Below, one piece after another: positions 54,301 to 63,359 of a stretch of 64,000 nucleotides of DNA; the first letter of the stretch is position 1, and each line of letters opens with the position of its first letter. The notes under the pieces are model-generated. The model was not told the origin of the DNA. It worked only from the letters and a program-made list of their open reading frames with translations, and ran no database searches. Made by a program: the position numbers and the translations under genes. Source of the DNA: an uncultured Sphingomonadaceae bacterium (GTDB lineage: Bacteria > Pseudomonadota > Alphaproteobacteria > Sphingomonadales > Sphingomonadaceae); NCBI GenBank assembly GCA_947497455.1, contig CANMGU010000001.1, forward strand, positions 992,001 through 1,056,000, read 5' to 3'.

Positions 54301-55602
54301 CTACAGCACATATTTCGACAAATCCGTGTCTTTTGCAACATCGGAAAGTTGGCTGTCGACATAGGCCGCATCCACCAAAATTGTCTCACCTTTGCGATCT
54401 TCCGCATCAAAGCTGATATCTTCCAGAAGCTTTTCCATCACGGTCTGCAATCGTCGTGCCCCGATATTTTCAACTGTTTCGTTCACGTTTGCGGCGATCT
54501 GAGCAAGTTTCTCAATAGCATCCTTGGTGACATCTATGGTGACTTCTTCAGTTCCCAACAACGCAATATATTGCTTCGGCAGATTGGCTTTTGTTTCAGT
54601 AAGAATGCGAACAAAATCCTCTTCCGTCAGGGCACGCAGTTCCACACGGATCGGCAGTCGACCTTGTAATTCCGGCAACATGTCACTGGGTTTGGATATA
54701 GAAAAAGCACCTGATGCGATAAACAATATATGATCAGTTTTCATCGGACCATATTTGGTTGCTACGGTCGTTCCCTCAATAAGAGGTAGCAGATCGCGCT
54801 GAACGCCTTCACGGCTAACCGATCCGCCGCGAACATCACTGACGGCAATTTTATCAATTTCATCAAGAAAGACGATACCATTGGATTCGGCATCGGAGAT
54901 AGCGGCCCGAGCAATGTCATCATCATCAAGACGCTTGTCTGATTCCTCTTCGATCAGTTTGTCCCATGCATCAGCAACCCGCATCTTGCGGCGTTTCATG
55001 GCATTTTGACCAAAGGCTTTGCCCATCATATCGGACAGATTTATCATTCCGACTTGGCCAGACATGCCAGGGATATCCATTTGTGTATTGGGTGTATCTT
55101 CGACATCAATTTCAATTTCTGTGTCGTTCATATGATTGTCCACAACGCGCTGGCGAAAGCTCTCTCTTGTCGCTTCGCTGGCATTTTCGCCACAGAGGAC
55201 GTCGAGCAATCGCTTCATGGCTGCATCGCTTGCCGCTTCTCGGACTGCAGAACGCCGACGTTCGCGCTCCAGTCTTACGGCTTCCTCAGCAAGGTCACGG
55301 GCAATTTGTTCAACATCGCGCCCGACATAGCCAACCTCTGTAAATTTGGTCGCTTCGATCTTGATAAACGGCGCATCCGCAAGTTTGGCCAGGCGGCGTG
55401 AGATTTCCGTTTTACCGCAGCCGGTGGGGCCGATCATCAATATATTCTTTGGTGTCACCTCTTCGCGCAGTTCAGCCGGCAAATTCTGCCGCCGCCAGCG
55501 ATTCCGTAAAGCCACCGCCACGGCGCGCTTGGCCTCCTTTTGACCGACAATATGTTCATCAAGCGCTTTGACAATGGCCTTGGGAGTGAGTTCGTTGTTC
55601 AT
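54301..55602 (-). CDS. hslU: ATP-dependent protease ATPase subunit HslU
   Basis: This 433-residue AAA+ unfoldase shows [17 protein letters not shown], Walker [18 protein letters not shown], Walker [13 protein letters not shown] and the C-terminal [10 protein letters not shown] region. Its last residues (DLSKYVL) dock into HslV. In most genomes hslU directly follows hslV; here a flavoprotein gene stands between them. Confidence 0.96.
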   Translation of the reverse strand: MNNELTPKAIVKALDEHIVGQKEAKRAVAVALRNRWRRQNLPAELREEVTPKNILMIGPTGCGKTEISRRLAKLADAPFIKIEATKFTEVGYVGRDVEQIARDLAEEAVRLERERRRSAVREAASDAAMKRLLDVLCGENASEATRESFRQRVVDNHMNDTEIEIDVEDTPNTQMDIPGMSGQVGMINLSDMMGKAFGQNAMKRRKMRVADAWDKLIEEESDKRLDDDDIARAAISDAESNGIVFLDEIDKIAVSDVRGGSVSREGVQRDLLPLIEGTTVATKYGPMKTDHILFIASGAFSISKPSDMLPELQGRLPIRVELRALTEEDFVRILTETKANLPKQYIALLGTEEVTIDVTKDAIEKLAQIAANVNETVENIGARRLQTVMEKLLEDISFDAEDRKGETILVDAAYVDSQLSDVAKDTDLSKYVL

Positions 55603-55659
55603 AAATGTCCAATGTAAGTTTAACTAGAAGAAGCAGATTTGGGGCTTTATTGTTTTTTA

Positions 55660-56793
55660 TCAAGCACAATGCATCGCATTTGCTATCGCACGATGGCCGT
55701 TGATGATCCTGTCTGCAATTTCACGATCCGGCTCCAGGTTGGTTTTCTGGGCTTCGCTTGTTCCGCCAAGAATGACTCCGTCGGAACGAGGAAACATATA
55801 CAGACCATTTGTTGCGGTATAGGCGTAGTCAAGCTCAGGTTGAGGCAACAGAACTGCAAGCTGTCCACGCAAAGCTATGAGTTCGTCATCACCGAACAGC
55901 AATTTGGCACCCAGACCTGTGCAATTAAAAATCAGGCCCTCGGGTAACTCCGACAGCTGGCTGCGTTCCGAAAAATGTCGTACTTTGATCTTGCCGCCAG
56001 AGATCAGGATATCACGTTGCAGTTCGCGCAATAGTCGTGCGGGTTCGATGAACATGGCGTTCCAAACTCTTCCATATTGCGAGCCGAACGGGTTCTGTTC
56101 GCTGCTCAGTTCTCGCATGGCTGGCAGCATGGATCGGATTAGCATGTCCGTGCGGCCCATCGCGGTTGGCGAAGAAGATAACTCATAGTTCGGCATCCAG
56201 CGCACACCATACCGCTCTCCAGCCAGCAGCTGGTAACGATGATAGCTATATTCTGCGGCTGCAACAAATTGCTGCCGAAAGGCGGAGGTCACTGCGGAGT
56301 GCTGAAAAACCGTGCTTGGATACCATTGGCCGCCAGCAATGTTTGAGGTTGTTAACGGTGGCAACTTGCTGGTGTAAATCGTAACGGGATATCCCGCTTC
56401 CTGTATTAACCGGGCCGTTGTCAATCCCATGATACCGGCGCCAAGTACCGCAACAGGGCCTTGATGACCGGGAAGTCCCAGATCGACCGCCAAGCGTGAG
56501 CTTCCCCAGCCCAGAGTGATTCCGCCGCCGCCGTGACCGTAATTGTGAACGATTTGTTTGTCGCCAAACGGTTCACGCCGGACGACAAATCCTGACCTGC
56601 GAAAAGGCCTAAGTCCAACCAGCTCGCGAATGACCCGGTTTTGCGTTGAACGCACGCGCGGCAGGCAATTTGGTGACTGTAGTGACAGGGCAGGGCGACC
56701 GGCCGTCATACATCCGGACAAAGCGGTTGCACCAAATAGCGATGCGCCACTGGCGATTAATGTTCTGCGATTGAGGGGCGTTGTTGCTAACAC
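55660..56793 (-). CDS. DAAO-type FAD oxidoreductase with circularly permuted motif order, Tat/lipoprotein signal
   Basis: This 377-residue protein begins with a twin-arginine signal (NRRTLIASGASLFG) and a lipobox, LSGC28. Residues 55-108 match the C-terminal block of D-amino-acid oxidases: ELVGLRPFRRSG, then IVHNYGHGGGGITLGWG. The Rossmann motif VAVLGAGIMGLTTARLI (114-130) and LTTSNIAGGQWYPS (148-160) come after it, although they open normal family members. The C-terminus (FNCTGLGAKLLF, LRGQLAVLLP, LGGTSEAQ) corresponds to the family's middle. The order is therefore rotated. The start is GTG 56793. The substrate is unknown; the gene lies between hslV and hslU. Confidence 0.82.
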   Translation of the reverse strand: MLATTPLNRRTLIASGASLFGATALSGCMTAGRPALSLQSPNCLPRVRSTQNRVIRELVGLRPFRRSGFVVRREPFGDKQIVHNYGHGGGGITLGWGSSRLAVDLGLPGHQGPVAVLGAGIMGLTTARLIQEAGYPVTIYTSKLPPLTTSNIAGGQWYPSTVFQHSAVTSAFRQQFVAAAEYSYHRYQLLAGERYGVRWMPNYELSSSPTAMGRTDMLIRSMLPAMRELSSEQNPFGSQYGRVWNAMFIEPARLLRELQRDILISGGKIKVRHFSERSQLSELPEGLIFNCTGLGAKLLFGDDELIALRGQLAVLLPQPELDYAYTATNGLYMFPRSDGVILGGTSEAQKTNLEPDREIADRIINGHRAIANAMHCA

Positions 56794-56811
56794 GGCCCGA
56801 ACAATAGGTGG

Positions 56812-57378
56812 TTATCCGTTGCTGTCCAGTATTTCGACTGTCACTTGATCATTTGTGTAGACGCAAACATCGGCGGCGATTGCCATAGCTTTTCGTGCAA
56901 GCTTTTCCGCATCTTTTTCATAGTCGATCAGGGCTCTAGCGGCAGCCAAAGCGTAGTTACCACCTGAACCGATCGCCGCAATCCCTTGTGTTGGCTCCAG
57001 TACATCACCATTGCCGGTAAGAATCAGCGTCACATCCTTATCGGCTACGATCATCATAGCCTCCAGATTGCGCAGATATTTGTCGGTGCGCCAGTCTTTG
57101 GCCAACTCAACTGCGGCGCGCATCAACTGACCGTTATGGCGTTCCAACTTCGCTTCCAAACGCTCGAATAGCGTGAATGCATCAGCCGTAGCGCCTGCAA
57201 AGCCGCCAATAACGGATCCATCATGTAATTGCCGAACTTTACGCGCATTGGGTTTCATGACCGTCTGTCCCATGGAAACCTGACCGTCACCAGCGACGAT
57301 CACTTTCCCATTTTTACGGACGGAGACTATGGTGGTGCCATGCCATTGTTGCATGCCATGTTGCTGATTTTCTGTCAT
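56812..57378 (-). CDS. hslV: ATP-dependent protease proteolytic subunit HslV
   Basis: This 188-residue N-terminal-threonine peptidase has the [10 protein letters not shown] processing site, so Thr15 becomes the catalytic residue after the propeptide is removed. [22 protein letters not shown] and [16 protein letters not shown] are family marks. It forms the proteolytic core of HslUV. I use ATG 57378; the frame extends to 57417, and ATG 57354 (MQQWHGTTI) is also possible. Confidence 0.95.
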   Translation of the reverse strand: MTENQQHGMQQWHGTTIVSVRKNGKVIVAGDGQVSMGQTVMKPNARKVRQLHDGSVIGGFAGATADAFTLFERLEAKLERHNGQLMRAAVELAKDWRTDKYLRNLEAMMIVADKDVTLILTGNGDVLEPTQGIAAIGSGGNYALAAARALIDYEKDAEKLARKAMAIAADVCVYTNDQVTVEILDSNG

Positions 57379-57462
57379 AAACCGGATATGGGAAATATGA
57401 TGGCCATGTGCAACCATTGGTGCGCGTGCATAGAATTATTTAGAGATATTCGATAACAAAGC

Positions 57463-57494
57463 AAAAAAAATGGCGACCAAAAGGCCGCCATTTT
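57463..57494 (-). terminator. Terminator after small secreted protein gene
   Basis: On the minus strand AAAATGGCG pairs with CGCCATTTT around a ten-base loop and ends in an eight-base T run. It lies 22 bases after the stop at 57516. Confidence 0.9.
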
Positions 57495-57515
57495 AAATTA
57501 GATTAGCACCTGAAT

Positions 57516-57764
57516 TCAGGGGCTTGTTGGATCATCGTCGCTGCCGTCGGCTGCGATAATGATGCCGCCGATTACTGCGGCAGCGGCGAGAACAGCAATG
57601 ATGATGCCCGATCCGCCTTCAAGATTTTCTGCTTTATCTGAAGCTGCATCAGCACGAACAGGCTGAGAAACTTTAGAAACTGGCTGAGCAGCCTGTGCAA
57701 AGACAGGTGTAGCAACCAGAGCTGAGGCTGCAACAGCAGCCATACCAATTTTACCGAAACGCAT
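57516..57764 (-). CDS. Small exported protein with C-terminal hydrophobic segment
   Basis: This 82-residue protein has a signal peptide (MRFGKIGMAAVAASALVATP to FAQA). A short polar stretch follows, then a hydrophobic segment (GIIIAVLAAAAVIGGIIIAA) and an acidic end, GSDDDPTSP. I do not recognise a function, but similar small proteins recur in sphingomonads. ATG 57764 has AGGAG seven bases upstream, and a clear terminator ends the transcript, so it is a monocistronic real gene. Confidence 0.82.
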   Translation of the reverse strand: MRFGKIGMAAVAASALVATPVFAQAAQPVSKVSQPVRADAASDKAENLEGGSGIIIAVLAAAAVIGGIIIAADGSDDDPTSP

Positions 57765-58131
57765 AATATGCTCCTTTAGGGTTTCGCATTTCACTCAATA
57801 CGAAAGGCCCACTGCCATAACAATTGTTTGAAATCAACCACATTCATCGTTGTCGGATCGAATTTTGGAGGTTGTTGCAAAGATCACACAATCATTAGAT
57901 TACCTTGCGATTGAGCCATATATTGGCTGTTTTATCTGGAGTATTCGTCAGATTTGACTCCATAGCTGCAAATGGTCCGATATGGATGTGTTTTTCCACT
58001 CGATCATATTGCGGCCTTTGCTTCTCCATTGGGGAGGTTGGCTGCCGCTATCTTGTACCAGATCGGAACAAGCGGATCGGCGATGGTTTTTTCGATGGAT
58101 TTCATGGCTAACAAATTGTTAATAAATACCC
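57765..58131. other. 367-base region without confident gene
   Basis: The 5' part should contain the promoter of the small secreted protein. I found no convincing gene, RNA or terminator in the rest. Short open frames at 57905-58172 have no ribosome site and no protein-like composition. Confidence 0.5.
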
Positions 58132-58350
58132 ATGAAGCAAAAAAGAACCCGGTCGCTCGTACTTCGCAATGAGGGTGCTAGGCATCCTTTTCGCCTAAGT
58201 CTTCCAATGGAAGCTCTGGTGTCACCCCAGCAGGAAGTCGCTGCGGAAGAGACCGCAGCGATGCCAAAAAAATGGCTCAACGAAGATGCAAGTCTCTTCG
58301 CGCTCAGTTTTTCGGCCTTTTTTACCGCATTCTATCTATTCATTTTTTGA
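58132..58350 (+). CDS. Small protein with C-terminal membrane helix, hypothetical
   Basis: This 72-residue frame starts with a basic stretch (MKQKRTRSLVLRNEG). Its most protein-like part is PKKWLNEDASLFALSFSAFF followed by TAFYLFIF, a WL-x2-D lead and an aromatic single membrane helix. The ending looks like small sphingomonad membrane proteins, but there is no clear ribosome site. An internal ATG (58261) before the PKKWLNED part could be the true start. Confidence 0.5.
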   Translation: MKQKRTRSLVLRNEGARHPFRLSLPMEALVSPQQEVAAEETAAMPKKWLNEDASLFALSFSAFFTAFYLFIF

Positions 58351-58369
58351 AGGCTGCCAGGACCTCGGT

Positions 58370-59656
58370 TTAGTCGCAGGCAAGATGCAATTGCTGGCCC
58401 AGCCAGGCGGCAACGACACACATACCTGCTACGAGAAGCAATTGTTCGGTTGTCGAAACACCGAGAAGACTGAGTCCTAGTGCGGCCAGGGCACCCAGGA
58501 CCATGCATCCGGAATTGACGACATTATTTGCGGCAATTGTCCTTGCAGTCTCGCTAATATCAACGGTGGTAGTCAAAAAGGCATAAAGCGGAACCACAAA
58601 CATACCGCCAAAAATTGCGACGCCTGCAAGCGTGCCCAGCAACGCCCATGCTCCATCATGCATAATAAAAGTTCCGAATGTATATAACTCACCATTTGGC
58701 AAACCCTCCCAACCCCGAGCGATGAAGAAGAGTATGATAACGAAACCGCCCATTGCGAGGACGCTAAAGGGCGCATAGCGTGCAGAAACTTCGCTGTTTA
58801 GCAATCGGTTTATCAGGATAGATCCAATAGCGATGCCGATGGAGAATACGCCAAGGAACAGGCTAGCGACAGCCGGTGTGGACGTAAGAACATTCTCGAC
58901 CAGAGGAGGGAACTGGATGATCAGCACCGAGCCAATGGTCCAGAAAAAGCTGATTGCGATTATCGCAAGAAAGAGTCTGCGGATATGCAGGGTGGCAGAG
59001 ATAAGTTTGATAGATGATCGGACAAAATTGAAGTCAATTTTTTCAACCGTTTTTTGTGGTGGTGCGCTTGGTAAATATTGAGCGCCAATTCTACCGACAA
59101 CCGCCACAATAAGGACTGAGATAACAGCCAGTTCAACGCCATTCCCATTGCGGTCAATAATGATACCTCCCAAAATCGTTCCGGCCAATATCGCAATATA
59201 GGTGCCTGCTTCTACCAAACCGGTTCCCGCTAACACTTCATCCTTTCCCAGATGCTGCGGTAAAATTGCATATTTGATCGGACCGAAAAATGTGGATTGC
59301 AGGCCCAGCAGGAACAGTGCTGTCAGCATGATTGGAATTGATTGTATCCACAGTCCAATGCCGCCAATAATTGCGATTGCAATCTCTAATGTTTTTACCA
59401 GCCTGGTGATGCGTGCCTTGTCGTAATTGTCGGCAAGTTGGCCAGCGAGTGACGAAAACAGGAAAAAGGGCAATATAAAAATACCCGATGCCAGTGCGTT
59501 GAATTGGAAATCCTGCGCTGGATCTTTGTAAATGCCGTAGGTGACCAAGATCACCATCGAAAATTTGAACAAATTGTCGTTAAATGCGCCGAGCAGTTGT
59601 GTGACAAATAACGGCCAGAAACGGCGTTTGGCCAATAGTCTAAGGGCTGGTGTCAT
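58370..59656 (-). CDS. MFS transporter (LplT-like lysophospholipid transporter family)
   Basis: This 428-residue protein has about twelve membrane helices. It opens with the LplT-type FWPLFVTQLLGAFNDNLFKFSMVIL and contains FGPIKYAILPQHL with GTGLVEAGTYIAILAGTILGG. LplT flips lysophospholipids across the inner membrane for re-acylation. Here no acyltransferase domain is fused, and the substrate is inferred from family. ATG 59656 is used, as the upstream frame to 59830 lacks support. It diverges from pgsA. Confidence 0.86.
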   Translation of the reverse strand: MTPALRLLAKRRFWPLFVTQLLGAFNDNLFKFSMVILVTYGIYKDPAQDFQFNALASGIFILPFFLFSSLAGQLADNYDKARITRLVKTLEIAIAIIGGIGLWIQSIPIMLTALFLLGLQSTFFGPIKYAILPQHLGKDEVLAGTGLVEAGTYIAILAGTILGGIIIDRNGNGVELAVISVLIVAVVGRIGAQYLPSAPPQKTVEKIDFNFVRSSIKLISATLHIRRLFLAIIAISFFWTIGSVLIIQFPPLVENVLTSTPAVASLFLGVFSIGIAIGSILINRLLNSEVSARYAPFSVLAMGGFVIILFFIARGWEGLPNGELYTFGTFIMHDGAWALLGTLAGVAIFGGMFVVPLYAFLTTTVDISETARTIAANNVVNSGCMVLGALAALGLSLLGVSTTEQLLLVAGMCVVAAWLGQQLHLACD

Positions 59657-59831
59657 TTTTGGAGTTTTCCTGTTGTTTCGCGTGGTCAGACAGGGGATTA
59701 GACTGGTCGCCACCCTAACGATGTTGTCCGATAGCGCAAGGCGTTGAATATCCGAAAATTTCGTCGTAAATGCGCTTAGGATAAGGATGCCATTTAACTT
59801 TGCGTCAAACCTCGTTATGGGAGCGGGCAAT

Positions 59832-60383
59832 ATGTTGAATCTTCCAAATATTTTGACGCTCTCGCGGATATTTACCGTGCCTTTTCTAGTTGGTCTGCTG
59901 TGGTGGCCAGACTGGAAACTCGGTTATTTGCTGGCGACCGTCCTTTATGCCTTGATGGCGATCACGGACTACTTTGATGGCTATCTTGCTCGATCCCAGG
60001 GAACAGTCTCAAAGCTTGGAATATTTCTTGATCCGATTGCGGATAAAATCATGGTCGCTTCGGTCATCCTTATCCTTTGTGCAACAGGGGATATAGAAGG
60101 CTATAACGTTATTGCCGCACTGATCATATTGCTGCGGGAAATTGCAGTGTCCGGGCTGCGCGAATTTCTGGCGGGCCTGCAAGTCAGTGTGCCGGTTTCC
60201 CAGCTGGCCAAATGGAAAACCACCTTCCAACTGATTTCGTTGGGCGCTTTGATATTGGCAGGTGGGTTGCCGCATTTTGAGTTTATCCAAACTGTCGGAA
60301 TCTGGACGCTTTGGGCCGCAGCGATATTGACGCTTATAACGGGCTGGGACTATCTTCGTGTCGGCTTGAAGCACATGGACTAA
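59832..60383 (+). CDS. pgsA: CDP-diacylglycerol-glycerol-3-phosphate 3-phosphatidyltransferase
   Basis: This 183-residue membrane enzyme makes phosphatidylglycerol phosphate. The CDP-alcohol phosphotransferase motif reads DGYLAR-x8-GIFLDPIAD, with the expected spaced aspartates. The N-terminal MLNLPNILTLSRI is canonical and sets the start at ATG 59832 instead of the longer frame. moaD follows after 12 bases. Confidence 0.94.
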   Translation: MLNLPNILTLSRIFTVPFLVGLLWWPDWKLGYLLATVLYALMAITDYFDGYLARSQGTVSKLGIFLDPIADKIMVASVILILCATGDIEGYNVIAALIILLREIAVSGLREFLAGLQVSVPVSQLAKWKTTFQLISLGALILAGGLPHFEFIQTVGIWTLWAAAILTLITGWDYLRVGLKHMD

Positions 60384-60395
60384 TATTCATCAATA

Positions 60396-60659
60396 ATGTC
60401 AAAGCAACTCAACATCGTCTATTTCGCATGGGTAAAGGAACGGCTGGGCCGAGACCATGATATCGTCGACTGTCCTGATGGCATCGGCACCATTGGCGAA
60501 CTTCTGGAATATCTGAAAGACAAGGAAGCGGTTTATCGGGATGTTTTTTCCGATACAGAGAGGCTTCGGTTTGCTCTTGATCAAGATTTTGTCAGGCTGG
60601 ATGCCACTTTTGATGCAGCGAAGGAGCTGGCGATATTTCCGCCGGTAACAGGCGGATGA
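60396..60659 (+). CDS. moaD: Molybdopterin converting factor small subunit MoaD
   Basis: This 87-residue ubiquitin-like sulfur carrier ends in PPVTGG, whose terminal diglycine is thiocarboxylated. It delivers sulfur to precursor Z in molybdopterin synthesis. It overlaps moaE by four bases (ATGA) and follows pgsA, a common alphaproteobacterial order. Confidence 0.93.
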   Translation: MSKQLNIVYFAWVKERLGRDHDIVDCPDGIGTIGELLEYLKDKEAVYRDVFSDTERLRFALDQDFVRLDATFDAAKELAIFPPVTGG

Positions 60660-61099
60660 TCAAGATCCGGATATTGGAAGATGATTTTGATGCCGGATCG
60701 GAAATTTCCCAATTGGCTGGTCTTGGTGGCGGAGCGGTAGCCAGTTTTGTCGGTCAAGTACGAGGTGATGGCTCGTTATCGGCATTGGAACTGGAACATT
60801 ATCCGGCGATGACCGAGAAGGCCTTGCGCAAAATCGCTGATTCGGCCGATCAGAAATGGGATTTGCATGGAGTTACCGTGATTCACAGGATCGGGCGATT
60901 GCAATTGGGTGAACAGATTGTGCTGGCCTGTACGTGCTCGGATCATCGGCAGGCAGCGATCGAAGCGTGTTCTTACATCATGGATCAGCTCAAGACAGTG
61001 GCGCCATTCTGGAAAAAAGAGATAATGCAAGATGGTACCGAAAACTGGGTAGAGGAACGCCAATCAGATATTGATGCCGCATCAAGTTGGGATCATTGA
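60656..61099 (+). CDS. moaE: Molybdopterin synthase catalytic subunit MoaE
   Basis: This 147-residue subunit pairs with MoaD to form molybdopterin. Visible marks are GAVASFVGQVR, LELEHYPAMTEKAL, VIHRIGRLQLGE and the active-site KTVAPFWKKEI. Its stop overlaps the convergent oxyR gene by seven bases. Confidence 0.94.
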   Translation: MIKIRILEDDFDAGSEISQLAGLGGGAVASFVGQVRGDGSLSALELEHYPAMTEKALRKIADSADQKWDLHGVTVIHRIGRLQLGEQIVLACTCSDHRQAAIEACSYIMDQLKTVAPFWKKEIMQDGTENWVEERQSDIDAASSWDH

Positions 61100-62022
61100 A
61101 CCGATTTGTCTGTAACCCAGCTTTGGCCTTGGCGCATAATTTCCGCCAGAAGGCGAAACTCGTCCTTCCGCGGGCTGTTTTTCCGCCAGACCAGAGCGAT
61201 ATCGCGAAAGGCATGATCGGATTTGAGCGGGCGCGCGAGTATTTCGGTATCAGCCAATATACCGCTATCAATAGCCATTTTCGGCAACAGGGTTAGCCCT
61301 AGTCCATTGTCGACCATCTGCACCAAAGTATGAAGCGACGTGCCCATCATCCGTGCCGAGGCACGAAGTTCTGGCCGATTGCAAGCAGCCAGAGCGTGGT
61401 CCTTCAAACAATGTCCGTCTTCCAATAGCAAGAGCCGATTTTCATCAATAAGCGCTGGATCGACAAGTTGGGGCGGGTCGCGCGGATCATCCTTCGGAAA
61501 GGCTATGAGAATTTCGTCATTGAACAACAATTCTGATTCTACGTCACCGCAAGCGAAAGGCTGGGCCAGCAAAACACAATCGACTTGACCATGGCTAAGA
61601 GAATCACAGGCCGCCTGACTGGTTTCTTCTTTGAGATATAATTTGAGCTCTGGTCGCTCTGTTCGCAGGCGCTTTAGAAGTTTCGGCAGAAGAAAAGGGG
61701 CGATCGTTGGAATGACGCTCATCCGAATGTCACCAGCCAGCGGCTGGCCAGCGGAGCGGGCCATGTCAGTCAGTTCTTCGGCTTCACGCAATATGCGATG
61801 GGACTTTTCCACCATTTTTTTGCCAAGCTCCGTAAAGCGGACTACGCGACGGGTGCGTTCCACCAGCATGATGTCGAGAAGCGTTTCCAGCTCTTTGATG
61901 CCGGCCGATAATGTGGATTGCGTAACATAGCAGGCTTCCGCCGCTCGCCCGAAATGGCCATGTTCTTCCAGTGATACTAGATATTGCAGCTGTTTGAGTG
62001 TTGGCAGGTAATTTGAAATCAT
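61093..62022 (-). CDS. oxyR: Hydrogen peroxide-inducible LysR-type regulator OxyR
   Basis: This 309-residue LysR regulator has an N-terminal helix-turn-helix (HFGRAAEACYVTQSTLSAGIKELE) and an effector domain. Its redox pair is C205 and C214 in LEDGHCLKDHALAAC, the same nine-residue spacing as C199/C208 of E. coli OxyR. Oxidation of this pair by peroxide switches on target genes such as catalase. Dyads of the LysR-box kind lie just upstream (62043-62070). Confidence 0.93.
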   Translation of the reverse strand: MISNYLPTLKQLQYLVSLEEHGHFGRAAEACYVTQSTLSAGIKELETLLDIMLVERTRRVVRFTELGKKMVEKSHRILREAEELTDMARSAGQPLAGDIRMSVIPTIAPFLLPKLLKRLRTERPELKLYLKEETSQAACDSLSHGQVDCVLLAQPFACGDVESELLFNDEILIAFPKDDPRDPPQLVDPALIDENRLLLLEDGHCLKDHALAACNRPELRASARMMGTSLHTLVQMVDNGLGLTLLPKMAIDSGILADTEILARPLKSDHAFRDIALVWRKNSPRKDEFRLLAEIMRQGQSWVTDKSVQ

Positions 62023-62042
62023 TCATTCCTTCGATGAGTTTT

Positions 62043-62070
62043 TGAATAATAATTCATTTTTATGATGAAT
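62043..62070 (-). promoter_or_regulatory. Candidate LysR-type operator upstream of oxyR
   Basis: TGAATAATAATTCA (62043-62056) is a dyad of the T-x-A LysR-box type and overlaps a second dyad in which ATTCAT pairs with the later ATGAAT. It lies 20-50 bases upstream of the oxyR start, in the oxyR-cysE divergent gap. An autoregulatory site is an inference. Confidence 0.4.
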
Positions 62071-62171
62071 GCGAGGGGAAAAATGGCCTTTCCAAATAGG
62101 TTGCAAGAAAGGACTGGAAATATAATGGTCGGGCCACTAACTTAAGACATGTAAAATCGCCGGAGAAAAAC

Positions 62172-62876
62172 ATGTTTCGCGACCTGGGTGAATATTTGGA
62201 TTCAATAAAAGCGCGGGACCCTGCTCCTCGCTCCCGCTGGGAAGTACTGCTCTATCCCGGCGTATTGGCGGTCGGATTGCATCGTGTTGCGCATTGGTTG
62301 TTTAAGGGCGAACTCTATTTCTTTGCGCGTTTTGTAAATCATATTTCACGCCTGTTCACAGCGATTGATATTCATCCCGGAGCAAAAATCGGACGTCATC
62401 TGTTCATTGACCACGGTTTTTCGGTGATCGGTGAAACCGCAGAAATTGGCGATAATGTGACCATCTATCAATGTGTTACTTTAGGCGGAACTAATCCGAC
62501 CAATGGCGTGGGTGGTAAACGCCATCCGACGATAGATGATGGTGCGATTCTGGGGTCCGGCGCGCAGATATTGGGACCGATAACTGTCGGCAAGAGATCG
62601 CGTATTGGTGCCAATGCCGTGGTTACTCAGGACGTACCTGAGGGAGCGACTATGGTCGGTGTGCGCGCGCGTCCTACATTGGTTCAGGTAGAACAATATC
62701 AGGAAGAATTCACCCCGTACGGAACGCCTTGCAGCGAGGTTTTCGATCCTTCAACACAGAAGCTCGAAATCCTCCAATGTGAGATGGAGCGGCTGCAAAA
62801 ACGTATTGCTGCTTATGCAGAGGGACGTGACAAGGCGGACGGTGACAAATCAGAAAGTAAACGAGACAGCGCCTGA
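62172..62876 (+). CDS. cysE: Serine O-acetyltransferase
   Basis: This 234-residue hexapeptide-repeat enzyme makes O-acetylserine, the acceptor for sulfide from the cysI-cysH pathway elsewhere in this window. The DIHPGAKIGRHLFIDHGFSVIGETAEIGDNV region and GGKRHPTIDDGAILGSGAQILG are characteristic of EpsC-type SATs. A CGGAG site precedes ATG 62172. DUF2794 follows with a TGATG overlap. Confidence 0.94.
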   Translation: MFRDLGEYLDSIKARDPAPRSRWEVLLYPGVLAVGLHRVAHWLFKGELYFFARFVNHISRLFTAIDIHPGAKIGRHLFIDHGFSVIGETAEIGDNVTIYQCVTLGGTNPTNGVGGKRHPTIDDGAILGSGAQILGPITVGKRSRIGANAVVTQDVPEGATMVGVRARPTLVQVEQYQEEFTPYGTPCSEVFDPSTQKLEILQCEMERLQKRIAAYAEGRDKADGDKSESKRDSA

Positions 62877-63232
62877 TGCGTTCTGACAATTCCAACGTTT
62901 CATCTTTTCCCAGTAAAACCGAAACCCCTATTCAGGTGGGATTTGAACGCAAAGAGATGGAACGCATTTTCAATCTCTATGGACGGATGGTCGCAGCTGG
63001 ACACTGGCGGGATTATGCTTTGGATATGGGGAAGGACGCAGCGATTTTTGCGGCCTTTCGCCGGACATCAGAACGGCCTCAGATGCGGATTGAAAAGCGC
63101 CCGGCTAATCGCAACAAACAAGGTATATGGACGCTGCATGGTGAGCATGGTCAGATATTAAAGCGCGGTCATGAACTTGCCGGCGTGCTTGCCCCTATGG
63201 AACGCCGTTTGATGAAACTGGTTGCGGAATAA
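62876..63232 (+). CDS. DUF2794 domain-containing protein
   Basis: This 118-residue protein matches DUF2794 with FNLYGRMVAAGHWRDYALDM and the RIEKRPANRNKQGIWTLHGEHGQILKRG core. Its function is unknown. It overlaps the cysE stop by one base (TGATG), so the two are translated together. The family is restricted to alphaproteobacteria. Confidence 0.9.
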   Translation: MRSDNSNVSSFPSKTETPIQVGFERKEMERIFNLYGRMVAAGHWRDYALDMGKDAAIFAAFRRTSERPQMRIEKRPANRNKQGIWTLHGEHGQILKRGHELAGVLAPMERRLMKLVAE

Positions 63233-63359
63233 GCCTGTTTCGTCAGAAATCCCTGCTTCTGAAATGTTCGTAAAAAAACTGAAACAAAAAAGACGTTTTT
63301 TCGAAACGTAACCATCATAGAGCCGACACCAATCATTCAAGATATGGTCTGGGAATTCT

